Of a DNA stretch of 64,000 nucleotides, positions 1-11,100 are shown piece after piece (within the stretch, counting starts at the first letter, position 1; each line of letters starts with the position of its first letter). This stretch comes from Schizosaccharomyces osmophilus (lineage: Eukaryota > Ascomycota > Schizosaccharomycetes > Schizosaccharomycetales > Schizosaccharomycetaceae), in contig NC_079238.1 of NCBI RefSeq assembly GCF_027921745.1, positions 3,286,001 to 3,350,000 of the forward strand, given 5' to 3'. The notes beneath the pieces are model-generated. The model had not been told where the DNA came from. It saw only the letters and a list, made by a program, of their open reading frames with translations, and did no database searches. A program made the position numbers and the translations under genes.

Positions 1-2052
1 ATGGTTTACGGCACTAAAATCAAGAATAATAGCTCGAAGAAGAGGTCGTCTATCTTCAATTTTAACGCCTTTCTTTTGTTTTTTTGGTGGAGGATCATTC
101 CAAGCTCTATCCTGCTTTTTCTTGATTTGAGTGCTTTTTCCTCGTCGTGTAGCGTCTTTCGCCTTTGAAGTAAGCATCGAATTGACGTGTTGAGCATTTG
201 GGTAAGTAAAGCTTTCCTGTAAGCGAAATATTAACACTCCAGGAGGAGGGTCACGAATAACCAAATTCGGATTAACGCCTTGCTGGTCAAGTGGCACATA
301 AATATCACGGATAACACCAACATCGTCACCACCAAGACTCTTATTTGCTATTTTCAGGGTTCCCAAAAATGAACCTGAAGGCTTGGCAATACGGAACAGC
401 AATAAAGCAGCAGATAAGCAAACAGCCGTATAAATACCATTTTCAATGGACGAAAAAACAGATACTAAAACAGATGCTAAAAAAATTATAGCTTCAAGGG
501 GCTGCATACGCCAAAAGAGGACCAACTGGCGCCAGGGAAGAATTAGATCAAAGACAGAATGGATAATTACAGCTGATAAAACAGCATTTGGGATATAATA
601 AAATGCTCCGGTGAGACAGTATAAAGCTAAAATTACAACTGCAGCCGTAAAGATTCCAGCTAATGGGGTGCGCACACCCGATTTAGCTTTGATTGCGGAA
701 CGAGAAAAGGAGCCAGTTGCTGGGTATGCGTTAAAAAAAACACCAATTAAATTCGTAACACCCATTGCAATAAGTTCCTGGTCGGGGATAACTTTGTAAT
801 CATTAACACGACCAAAAGACTTAGCGATTGAGATATGCTCCAGAAGTAAGACAATTACCGACACTGGTAACTCAGAAACCATATCAGCACAAAGCTTTTT
901 AGTTACTGTTGGAACACCAACATGTTGGAAGCCTCTGGGAACGGTGAGCAAAATTGAAATGGGGGGATTCTCTCGGCGACCTTTGCACACACCGTAAGAG
1001 ATAGCAGTACCTATTATAATGATAACTGCACTACGCAAAACATTAACCAAAAAGAACACTCGCTGACCTCTTGGATAACGGCGAGTCAAAAATTGGCATG
1101 AGTAGCGAATTACGTACAATATGAACAAACTAACAAGTCCAAAAGCAGCATCTACCTTAGTATGAGGCAGGTTTTTTAGGGTACCAATGATGATACGGTA
1201 TGTTGCGCCGTGTGTGCTCACAAGTTTTTTATAACCCATCAATGAGGGAACTTGTCCTGAAATAATATTTAGTGCGGAGCCAGTTGTAAAGCCAGCAACA
1301 GCGGGGATAGGAATAAATTCAATAACAAAACCGAGACGCAACAAGCCGATAGCACAGGTGATTGCTCCTGCTAAAAGAGCTAGACAACTACCTATTTGAG
1401 GAGCTGTATACGTGGGATCTTTGGCGGATACGTTTTTGATAACTTCTGAAGTGACTAAACTCATGACAGCCACGGGACCAATTGAAACATCTTTGGAAGT
1501 GGCAAAGAAACAATAGATGGCAACACCAACAAACGAAGAGTAAAGACCATATTCAGCAGGGAGACCGGCGACCTTAGCATAAGACATACCTTGGGGGACA
1601 ACGATGCAGCCTACAGTTATACCAGCAATTAAATCAAAAATCAGCCAATGGAAATTGTAATTGGGAAGCCATTGAATGATGGGAAAAAGGGATTTCACAT
1701 AGTTAAGAGATCGACTTCCAAGGTTATCGGTGACATGTGAGCGAAGCCAGCCAAGGACAGTGGGGAGTTGCTCCTCATATTCGCCATACGTGAGCTCGAC
1801 ATTTCTATCGTTGGATGAGTAGGAGTAAGAGCTGTTGTTTGGTTGATTTAATACAGTGTGACGAACCACACGAACTGTGGGACCCTTTTTGCTTGAAGGA
1901 GAAGGCTCATCTTCGTTGGGACGAGCGGTTTCGGGAGGATATGCAATTCCTCCGTGTAAAGGTTGAGCATTTGTATTTGGGTCGGGAGCATTACTCTGAG
2001 GGATGTCCACAGGTTCGGTAAAATATTGACGAAGGCGCGAAAGCAACTTCAT
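1..2052 (-). CDS. SulP-family sulfate permease, 3' part cut by the window edge
   Basis: The minus strand is open from an ATG at 2052 to base 1 (684 codons, no stop), so the C-terminus lies outside the window. The product is a plasma-membrane anion transporter of the SLC26/SulP type that imports sulfate. A hydrophilic N-terminal tail of about 120 residues is followed by many hydrophobic helices. Family signatures are readable: VVPQGMSYAKVAGLPAEYGL, the PVAVMSLVTSE segment, FIPIPAVAGFTTGSALNI and NLIGVFFNAYPATGSFSRSA. The last visible residues (LLRAIILDFSAVNH) are the start of the STAS domain. It resembles the S. pombe permeases SPAC869.05c and SPBC3H7.02, and I cannot say which is the ortholog. 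No intron is needed in the visible part. The upstream 1.6 kb appears to be its promoter. Confidence 0.9.
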   Translation of the reverse strand, partial: MKLLSRLRQYFTEPVDIPQSNAPDPNTNAQPLHGGIAYPPETARPNEDEPSPSSKKGPTVRVVRHTVLNQPNNSSYSYSSNDRNVELTYGEYEEQLPTVLGWLRSHVTDNLGSRSLNYVKSLFPIIQWLPNYNFHWLIFDLIAGITVGCIVVPQGMSYAKVAGLPAEYGLYSSFVGVAIYCFFATSKDVSIGPVAVMSLVTSEVIKNVSAKDPTYTAPQIGSCLALLAGAITCAIGLLRLGFVIEFIPIPAVAGFTTGSALNIISGQVPSLMGYKKLVSTHGATYRIIIGTLKNLPHTKVDAAFGLVSLFILYVIRYSCQFLTRRYPRGQRVFFLVNVLRSAVIIIIGTAISYGVCKGRRENPPISILLTVPRGFQHVGVPTVTKKLCADMVSELPVSVIVLLLEHISIAKSFGRVNDYKVIPDQELIAMGVTNLIGVFFNAYPATGSFSRSAIKAKSGVRTPLAGIFTAAVVILALYCLTGAFYYIPNAVLSAVIIHSVFDLILPWRQLVLFWRMQPLEAIIFLASVLVSVFSSIENGIYTAVCLSAALLLFRIAKPSGSFLGTLKIANKSLGGDDVGVIRDIYVPLDQQGVNPNLVIRDPPPGVLIFRLQESFTYPNAQHVNSMLTSKAKDATRRGKSTQIKKKQDRAWNDPPPKKQKKGVKIEDRRPLLRAIILDFSAVNH

Positions 2053-3646
2053 GATTATTAATTAAAATGAAAGGTTTCCTGGTTTTGACGTAGTACAAAC
2101 AAGGGGAAAAAATTAAAAAAAGTCTGAAACGATGCGAAGTAGCGTTAAAAATATAAGGTAAAATTGGGGGTGAATGGTAATAAAGAAAAATGAAAATGAG
2201 AAAAGTGAATAAGAACAAGGATGCAGGAAAACGAAAGTGAGAAGGGGAGAAAAGTGAAAGAGGAATATGTAGGAACCTGTTGAATCCTTCAAGTTTTCGA
2301 ATGCTTGTTGAATGGGTGATTCAACAATTTTTAGACGACGCTAGCGAACCTAACTCTCGTATAGAAAGATATTAGGAAGGCAAAAGCTAAGGGGTATAAG
2401 AATTAAGCAATTCCAACGTTCATATAACGATTTGTGCAGTGAAAATTTGGCGGGAAAGATTCGCCAACGGAAAGTTTCGACGCGAATTAAATGGAAGGGA
2501 ATAGCCGGCAATCTTTTAAAAGCTTTTTTTTTTTAGAAAACAGAAAACAAAAAGAAAATACAGAAGAAACCAGTTGCGAAATTTTCTTTCAAGAACCAAA
2601 TGAAGTAGCACGGAATTCGCAAGAGACAAAACTTTTAAACTCAAAAAAAAATGCGCCAACGATCAAGCGATTCTGCGACAAATACCCCGTACTTGTCAGA
2701 AGGATCCACGAAAAACAGCACTTTATATAGCCGTTATAGTACCTTACTGAACCAAGAGGTTGGTAGAGAGCGAAAATATTTTCAGAGCGATGGGTATGTT
2801 ATATGGAGAAGTTGGACTTTTTATGATTTCACTTGAGTTACGAATCCTCCTCAGCGATGGTGCAATCGCGCTCTCAATAATCGAACGGGATCATTTTCAT
2901 GTGGTACCGTGTGGGGGTCTTGATTGCGCAAACAAGTAGATATAGGTGGAAATCTTGATGGGAAAGGATGTGGCGCGAGAAGGGAAGGTCAGAAGACTCT
3001 GACTGATAAAAAAAAGAATAAATAAATAGAAAAAAAAATCAGAAATAAATAAAAGAAAATACAGAAAATACAATGAAATGAACATTTTGTTGTGAGACTT
3101 GATTTTGACCTTGGTTTTGAATCGTCTTCAAAAAACTACGACGGCCGCATTGTTTACATAGATGCAATGGGATTACTGCTACCCCAGCAGTGGAAGAAAT
3201 GGAAATTGCATGCTCTTGGTGAGATTGGCACATTAATTTCAATTTGTAGTGGTTTATCAGGGACATCATTGCTGTAGGATTTGCACTGCGAAATAAAAAA
3301 AAAATAAAAAAAAAAAGTGAAAAAGAAGGAAGTTTATCATAGGAAGATTTAATTCCCAGCGTTGAGAAAAGAATGCTTCAGATTGCATGGATCATGTACT
3401 TCTACATTGCATTGCAGCTGGAAACATGGATGCAAAAGTTGGACAGGTTCGTTTGGATAAACGAAAGCTCAAGAAAGAAACGAAATAGAGAACCAATTCA
3501 GAGTTTCTTGCAACTGTGCGTTTGAATGAGAAACGAATTTTATAGAAAAGATATATGTGATCTAATCTAGAATGAAGAATAGTCCTTTTTTTTCTATTAC
3601 TTGGATCAAAGCCTGGGGATAAAGGATGCCCAAGCTCAATTTTGTT
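2053..3646. other. 1.6-kb intergenic region upstream of the sulfate permease
   Basis: This stretch lies between the permease start codon and the sec12 stop codon, both on the minus strand. Open frames of 60-80 codons occur, but they are rich in Lys, Asn and Phe, resemble no family I know, and overlap each other on both strands. I see no tRNA, snRNA or transposon. A/T homopolymer tracts are frequent around 3000-3320. Confidence 0.6.
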
Positions 3647-5103
3647 TTACACAGAGGAATTTCTAATCGTGCACCTAGAAATAAAATCTAATAAGAGTTG
3701 GAAGAAGCAATAGATGGCGTGCATCCTTCTGCCTGGAAAGAGGTGATGCATGTAAAAGTAAAAAACACCAATGATAAATGGTAGCATGAGAGAAAAACGA
3801 ATCAGCAGTCCAGGGTCTTCAAGCTTTACAGTACTTAATTGTTTATATTTGCCAGAGTAATGGATGCACAACTGTCCATCAGCAGAAACGCTGGCAAGGA
3901 TCTCAGAGTCCGGGGATAGTCTCATGTCGGTAATCGGAAGGTGATGTACAGTATTACTGGAAAGTGTCTAAAAATATGTTAGCGGCTTACATCAAACGTT
4001 TCAAAATCACTGCTCACTTACAGTCAAATTCAATGTCATAAAGCGCACTTTGCAATCAGCAGTCGCTACAATAATCATCCCACTCGAAGGATCCATGCAA
4101 AACTTGGTCACTCCTTTTGCATTGCGTAGCGTCTTCATAGAAGCAAATACCCACGATTGTTCCATTGGAGAATAGTCAAACCTGACCAAACCTGTATAAC
4201 GCTGACCATTTCTAATATTATAATAGGCCGCGACAATATTCTGTTCGTTTAGCATCCCTATGCCTCGAACGACCGCATTTTCTTCTGGCATATACAAAAC
4301 TTGTACTAGTTGAAACGATTTCCAGTCGTAAATTTCTACCCGATCGTCTACTGCAAGTGCAAACTATCAATATGTCAGCAATGTCAATGGAAACCGTGCT
4401 TAAAACCCAAGTTTTGAATCTTACCTTGTTTTCACCAAAATCAACATCATACACTGTACAGTCTTCCTTTTCAAACAATATACTGCAATCGCTATCAGAG
4501 ATTACAAAAAACTTTTGGTTTGTGCAGGAAACATAGATAACCGAATGATGGGAATCGTATTTACACAGTCGTTGGTATTGAATATCATTGCTGAATTCGG
4601 TAAGTAGGAATTGTTGTGTTTCCTCATAATTTTTTGATGATCCATCTTTGCTTTCAAACACTCTGAAATGTTTGTTTTTACTTCCCTCCGGCGAGCTATT
4701 AATTCCTGCGATTAAAGTCTAAACCAGTAGATGATTAGTGTCGTAAATCAAATAATTAATACCCACATTGTGAAAATAATCTAATGACATGACCGCATCG
4801 TCGTTGGACCCAAGCTCTATATCCTTTTCTAGTTCAATTTTGGTAAGGCCTTCGCCGGTTTCAGGTTCTGTCTCATCATACAATATCAATTGCTAAATAT
4901 CAGTTAATAGACATTGCGAAAAACCTTTCAACAATTTTCTGTAACAAGAACGTTCAATGTTACATTTATAACGCGCAAGGTCATACCAATTTGTTTTTGA
5001 TTCCTGATTTCGTAGTACCGCCTCCTCCACCAACAGCGAGCAAGTTTTTATTCATCCAGCATACGGCATATGCTGGAAAGGACAACTGTTTTAATTGACT
5101 CAT
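3647..5103 (-). CDS. sec12: Sec12-type guanine nucleotide exchange factor for Sar1 (Stl1 in S. pombe)
   Basis: I infer five exons on the minus strand: 5103-4987, 4892-4767, 4718-4425, 4363-4022 and 3967-3647, giving 399 aa. The product is the ER membrane WD40 protein that loads Sar1 with GTP and starts COPII coat assembly. The N-terminus reads YAVCWMNKNLLAVGGGGGT, then TKSGIKNKL, which is the first beta-propeller blade plus the K-loop typical of Sec12. Later blades include LRLSPD-like motifs (MRLSPDSEILASVSADGQL). A single hydrophobic helix at about residues 347-366 is followed by a short lumenal tail, the type II topology expected. Intron 2 starts either GTGGGT at 4766 (my choice, giving HN-TLIAGINSS) or GTATTA four bases on. 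The family assignment is strong; the precise splice at that junction is less so. Confidence 0.85.
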
Positions 5104-6897
5104 TGTTCACACCAATCCGATATCCTCAAACGTTTTTGGAATGCAGTAAAATATATGTATATCTTACCCGAAGAAACAGAAAAGTTTCTCGTATATCTTC
5201 TAACAAAACGAAATAAATAATTCAATTTCTTTCAAATGAAGAATCGCCGTGACGTGAACAAGATGTTTCGTGTCTTGTATGTTGTTAATAGTAATGCACC
5301 AGATCCTCGAATGTTACTTTATTGTACCCTAAGAGATGCTAGCAGTTATTGTTAAGAAATACGTTTTCGTTACAACTTTCATGAAAATGACACTTAGACA
5401 CTAAAAAACCAAAAAGTGAATTCCATTCTTCTATTAGACTTGATTTTAATGGCATTGCTAGTGGTTTTTCGGTGGTTGCAACTATTAATTCGCATTTGAA
5501 ACTGTTTGACTTGGCAGGTTTCGAAGCAATTGAACTTGTTTACTGAAATCACAATTCATAGAAGTCTATAATCTAGTTGCATTGCGAAAAAATGTGTTTT
5601 CATGAAATTCTCTGGTTGTTACTTAAGCTATCATTTTGAATTTTTTTGTGAATGATTATGTTATGAGTTAACATTCGTGCAATTACATATTCTCAACACT
5701 TGAACGAAATTTGGAGTCATACAATAAATAATGAATAAAAAAGTAAGCACGGTCTCAAATGAAAAAATAAATAGACCTTCATATACTACACTCTAAACGA
5801 CTGAGTTCTTTGAAGGTTTACCAATACTTTGTTGTGATACACTTGTTTTTTACCTGGTATCACAGCAAATTACTCTGTAGAATATGACAAAAGTACGCTG
5901 AATACAACAGCAATTGCTTTTCGCATTATTATATGTAGCTTTTAATTATTTTTAAAAATCTGGAAGAATATATGTTTAGTAACAGTCTGATGTTACTAAT
6001 GAGTAAGTTATCAAACAAGTCAATGAGCTCTGCTAAAAAATCTTCCCAACTGAGGATTTTGTCTAGTAATAGTGGGTTCTTATATAGTAAAGTTATAAAA
6101 AAGAATTTTAATACAAATGAACTCGTTTCAATGAATATTCTTTATTGAAATAATCAGTTGTTTCTTTGTTTTTATTTACGTTAGTACACATTTATATACC
6201 AGATAGTATTATAAATATAAGACTATGTAATGTAATATTAGAGATTTCACTGACAAGTGGTGTATGGATTCTGTGGTGAACAGGTAAACCCTTCTTCATA
6301 AGATAACCCTCTCTTAATAGACTAACTATGGAACAGCGGGAATTAAGTTTAAGTGCGCTTAAACACTTATTTGTAGCTTTTTCTGTTTCAGGACTATTTA
6401 ATAGATGTGGGTACTAAACATTGGCACTTTTGGCTGTTATTCTGATTCCACTCACCCCAAGAGGGCATGTATCTACTACTTTTCAAGGGAAAAAATACAA
6501 ATTCAGATTTTGATTGCAATCATCTGCTAATGAAACAGGACCAGTATTTGTTTTTGTCAGAGGTACCATATTACTCCAAATCATTTCACAATGATAATAC
6601 TATCCAGTATATTATCTTATATACACGGAATCTTCTGCCGCACAGACAATAATGTCAAAAACACTTTTAATATTTGGTAATATTACGATATATCAATTTA
6701 GTGAGTGAACGAACGTACTACGGTTTGAAACACCTTGCTTATAACCTCTTGTTTTCAGAACCAAAATTTAACATATTGGAAGCTCGTTTGGCATAGGATG
6801 TTTACTATATAGATTCTCTTATATCAATTTTTGAGAAGTTGTTTACTTTTGGAATACATTCGTTCATTTACCGTACTTCTTCGTTAAAATCAAGATT
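5104..6897. other. 1.8-kb AT-rich divergent intergenic region (sec12 / mcs2)
   Basis: This is one of the longest stretches in the window without a recognisable gene. It is very AT-rich, with no frame that looks coding on either strand. A TGACGT (CRE/Atf1-type core) occurs near 5250 and a TTCTTTGTTT (TR-box-like) near 6164; both could be chance in this composition. Fission yeast origins and long non-coding transcripts often lie in such AT-rich gaps, but nothing here proves either. Confidence 0.5.
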
Positions 6898-7958
6898 ATG
6901 GCAGAGGACCGGTTTCGTCAATCGAGTCATTTCCGTGATTGGATTTTTACGGAAGAGGGATTACAGAAAAGAAGGATAGATGTTAATCAAGAATTTACAA
7001 AAGTTGTTCGTCAGCGACTTTTAGAAGACTTAGCTCTCCAAAATAAAGATGCTTCAGACAACGATTTGCCCCCTACTCTAGATCAAAACGAAGAAATGGA
7101 GCTGGTTAATTACTATGCATGCCAGTTAAATGCTCTTTCGTCGACAATGTCTTTGCCTACTCACATTCGTGTATGTGCATCAAGACCTAGTTGCTTAAAC
7201 TAACTTTTGTAGGCTACAGCCACGCTTTTCTTTAAGAGGTTTTATCTGACCAGTTCTGTTATGGAATATAACCCAAAAATTATTTCGTATGTTTGCTCCA
7301 TTACTCGTACAAAACTAACTGTTATCGAAAACGCAGATTTACATCATTATACCTAGCAACAAAAACGAATGACCATTATCTACCAATCGAGCATTTCTGT
7401 AAAAATCTTCCAAAAACTACACCCGATCAAGTTCTGGAGTATGAATTCAATGTCTGCCAAGCTTTGAATTGGGATTTGTTTATATGGCTTCCTTTCCGAC
7501 CGCTTCAAGGTTTCCTCTTGGACTTTCAGGTTGCTATTCCTGAAACTCCAGTGGAAACCTTATTTGAATGCCATGACCAGACTAAAAGGTTTCTGGTCGA
7601 AACATTACACTCAGACATGTATTTTTATCATTCTCCAAGTATCATTGCGCTATCTGGAATTTACCATACAAATCCTTCTCTTTGTATCAATTATTTACAA
7701 GCGAAATCCATCAACTCGACGCATGATTTGATTGTTTCTATCTCTAGCGCGCTTGATTCCACCAAAAATGCAAGGTTGGATCGAGAAAAAGCTAAAGACT
7801 GTGGAAAAAAACTTTACTTTTGTATGGATCCCTTAAAAAAAAAGAACAGCTCTTTATATCTAAAACGGAAGGCCATGGAGGAAGAAACTTCATTAGGTAA
7901 TAAGAAACAGAAATTGAGTAATTCAACCGATCAGCTAGACGTGAATCCTTTTGCATAA
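6898..7958 (+). CDS. mcs2: Cyclin H of CAK / TFIIH (Mcs2)
   Basis: Three exons, 6898-7170, 7213-7286 and 7337-7958, encode 322 aa, the length I recall for S. pombe Mcs2. The protein is the cyclin partner of Mcs6 (Cdk7). Together with Pmh1 it forms the CDK-activating kinase and TFIIH kinase, phosphorylating Cdc2 and the RNA polymerase II CTD in the nucleus. The cyclin box runs from about residue 70, with FFKRFYLTSSVMEYNPKII as the first core helices and FTSLYLATKTND spanning the second splice. A second cyclin fold follows (DQVLEYEFNVCQALNWDLFI). The C-terminal tail is basic and ends in KRKAMEEETSLGNKKQK. Both introns have good GTATGT starts and CTAAC branch points. It is convergent with tra1, whose stop codon lies 209 bp beyond the mcs2 stop. 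Confidence 0.93.
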
Positions 7959-8167
7959 TATCATTTCATTGTTATCAAAATTATGACTATATAACGTTCA
8001 GAATCATCAATTGACTAGTCTATAGAACTATTCCATGATTCTTTTCTAAAGGAATTGAGTTCGTATAATTTCATTTCCTTCAACTTTTATTTTATTTATT
8101 TATTTTTTTTTTTGTGAACCATTAATCCAAAATTAAGTACATCAAATACTTCAAAAAAAAAAGTCGA

Positions 8168-11100
8168 TTAAATCCACGGAGCCCACAGTACATCCATTTG
8201 GGCCAAAACTTTAGCACTTGAAGCCTGGGTCAAATAGTCAATAGCGGTTTGATTGACGGGTAAATTACCAAAAGCTACCTGACTTAATGACGCTACTCTG
8301 CGAACAATAAGGTCGGAATTGCTGATTACTTTCTCCCTAAAATCAAACCCAGCAGTTTGGGGCTTATTGTGTTGATTTATCCACCATTGCACATCATCCG
8401 CGACAAAGATGCCTAGTATCATATTCAAATCAAAACCTGGTTTGGATAAGGCACGAGCAATAGCCATTATTGATGGACCCAGTAAACCATCCCTACACGT
8501 TCTTCCAATAAACTCGCTAATGTTTGGTGTAAACCTAAAGGGAACCACTTCCCCATTGTGATACACAGGAGACGAAGAAATCATTGCAGGCAAAGCTTCG
8601 CTAGTCCACACACTGCCCGATTTCTTAGAAAAGTATATTTTGCTGGGAACCCGGTTATTAATACTCAATATATACGTCAAAAAGCTAAAGCAAGCATATT
8701 GATAAGAGAAACTCTTCCTGAAAAGCCAGAAATCAGAGAAATTCGTAAAAGTGTTGCTAAAATAATCCTTTAACATGGTAGAAGGAACAAATAGTTTTTG
8801 GATTTCTTCATAAATCGTGAATCGTTTCGTGAACAGTTCCTTTTTTGTAGCTTGTTTTTCACTTTCATTAGACTCGGAAGTAAATCGCGATGCTGCGTTT
8901 TGCATCCACTTTGACAACTCATCGGTAAAAGCATTTGCAGGTTCATCTTTTGAAAATTTCTTCATGTCACTATACTCTTCATAAACTCTCTGTAATGACA
9001 CAGAAGATGGCTGATCTTGTAACAGTCGTATATGAGACGATAGTGGTACTGCCGCAGGTACATAAAAATTCAGACAACGACGTCTTGTTTCTGTGTTGGC
9101 GTTTAATGCATCATTTAAATACCTGGTGAATTGCATGATGCGTTCTTCACGTCGACAATTCCTACCCGAAGGATACTGGACTACGAAAGAATGTAGTTTT
9201 CCACCATTGTCACGAACAATGATTTTTCGGTAGCAAACTCCGTGTCCGACAACGAATTCAACCTCCGGTGAAAACCGTTCGATGCATGAAAAGTTGTTGT
9301 TGTTGTCTTTGTGTAACAGATATTGGCCAAAAACTTCAATTTCATCAAATTTCTGATGGTGAAATTCACAAAGGAAGGAACTATAATGCTCCAAATATTG
9401 CTTTTTAGGGGCTTTACCAAGAAGACGTTCAAAATATGATCTCCATTTTCTCAGTTGTCTAATATATGCTTTCAACCCCATTGGAGTGTCAATAAATTCT
9501 CGCCTAAACTTTTCCTTATATGGTGTTGGTAAAATATTATCCACAAATAAACTTAAGTTCGATTCCGTTGAAGATGGACGTCTAGTTTCTTCTGTCAATA
9601 TCCCGGACCGAATACTATGCTGCATAGCATCGTTTAACAAAGCAATTATAAGTCGAAATGCATCCTCATCATTCTCACCTTTAAAACGAGTTTGAATTTG
9701 ATCAACCAAGGTTTCCATAGTTAAAGCCATCAATGGATAAGCCGTTTTTAAAATCGACATTATCTCATCAGCATAATCCCAAGAAGGCTTTGCGGGAAAA
9801 TCCTCTGTTGTCTCTGACTTAACTGCTTGTTGTTCCTGGCTTGTAGTTTCAGCCCGTTTCAACTGAAATAGCTCTTCTCTAGCAGTCCGCAAAAGGAAAA
9901 ATAATGCTTGTGGATAAGACTTGGCTACTTTCTTTAAAACCTGTGGTGCGACTCGCTTATCGTTTTTGGCAAGGTTATTAAGAAGCTGCGGAATAAACGT
10001 AAGCCAGTGCCATCCTGGGATTTCGCCTTTGTAAGATTCATAACTCTTTGTTATCAATTTTTCTTCGTTATCCAAACTCAAAATCCATAATACTCTAACT
10101 AACATCTTTCTAGCATGATAAGTTTCATAAGTACCAGCGGCTTGAAGATAACAGCTTACTGCGTTGCAAGCAGCACTGATGTTTTCTGGTGATTTCCGGA
10201 AATTAAGATCGTTATATCGACCCCATTCTGCCCATGCTTCCGATAAGCCCAAATCAACCTGAACAGCTGCAGCGTAAGTTTGGTTAGCTTCATCATCTCT
10301 ACCCAACTTTTCCAAAAACTTTCCTTTTAAGGAGTAAAATTCGGACTTTTGACGAGAATTAAAATACATAAGATTTGTATTTGATACTATATCCAGTCCA
10401 GCCTTTAGTTCTTTTGGATTTTGCAGATAACAAAGGACCTGCTCCCGGAGTTTATAAAATGCTTCCTGAATTTCAATGTTAGGTAACGAATAAATTTTAG
10501 TAAGTTGATTCAAGCAAACGGAAGGAAGCTTATGTTTGCGGGCAACGTGAGCGAATCGATTTATCAGCCAAGCTGTTTCATGGTAGCCGCGAAAGAAAAA
10601 CGAGGTATTAGAAGACGACGAAGGGTCATTGCCAGTGGATTGAACCTTCGGAATCAAAGGAAGATAAATTCGGTTAACCATTGAAAAAATTATTTGTCGC
10701 CAAGATAAAAGATCTCTCCAAAGACCAATATCATCCCAAACATTTGGTAAACGTTCTTGCCATACCTGTAAGGCGCTTTTTATACATTGAACATTCGTAG
10801 GAAGATTTTGAGAGTTTATAGAACTTAAATACGAGTATATATTAGAAGCCTCCTGTAATTCGACGAATTGTTGAAACAAATGTAAAAGAGGAAAGTGCGA
10901 TTGATTTATTTTTTCAGGAAGTTGATGCCATTTTAACAAAGCTAAGTGTATAGCTTCAGCTAGAGTCTGATGAAATTCTTTCACAGACGTCGGTTGATTT
11001 AAGGATTTTTGCAAGGTCATAAATGACTGAAATGTTAGTTTTCGGGGAGTAGGAATATCAGAAAGACTTTTGATGGCGACTTCTAAAGATTCTCGGTTGC

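Noticed and set aside
2491-2836. Overlapping 60-79 codon frames upstream of the sulfate permease
   Set aside because: Lys/Asn/Glu-rich low-complexity readings in several frames; no conserved motif.
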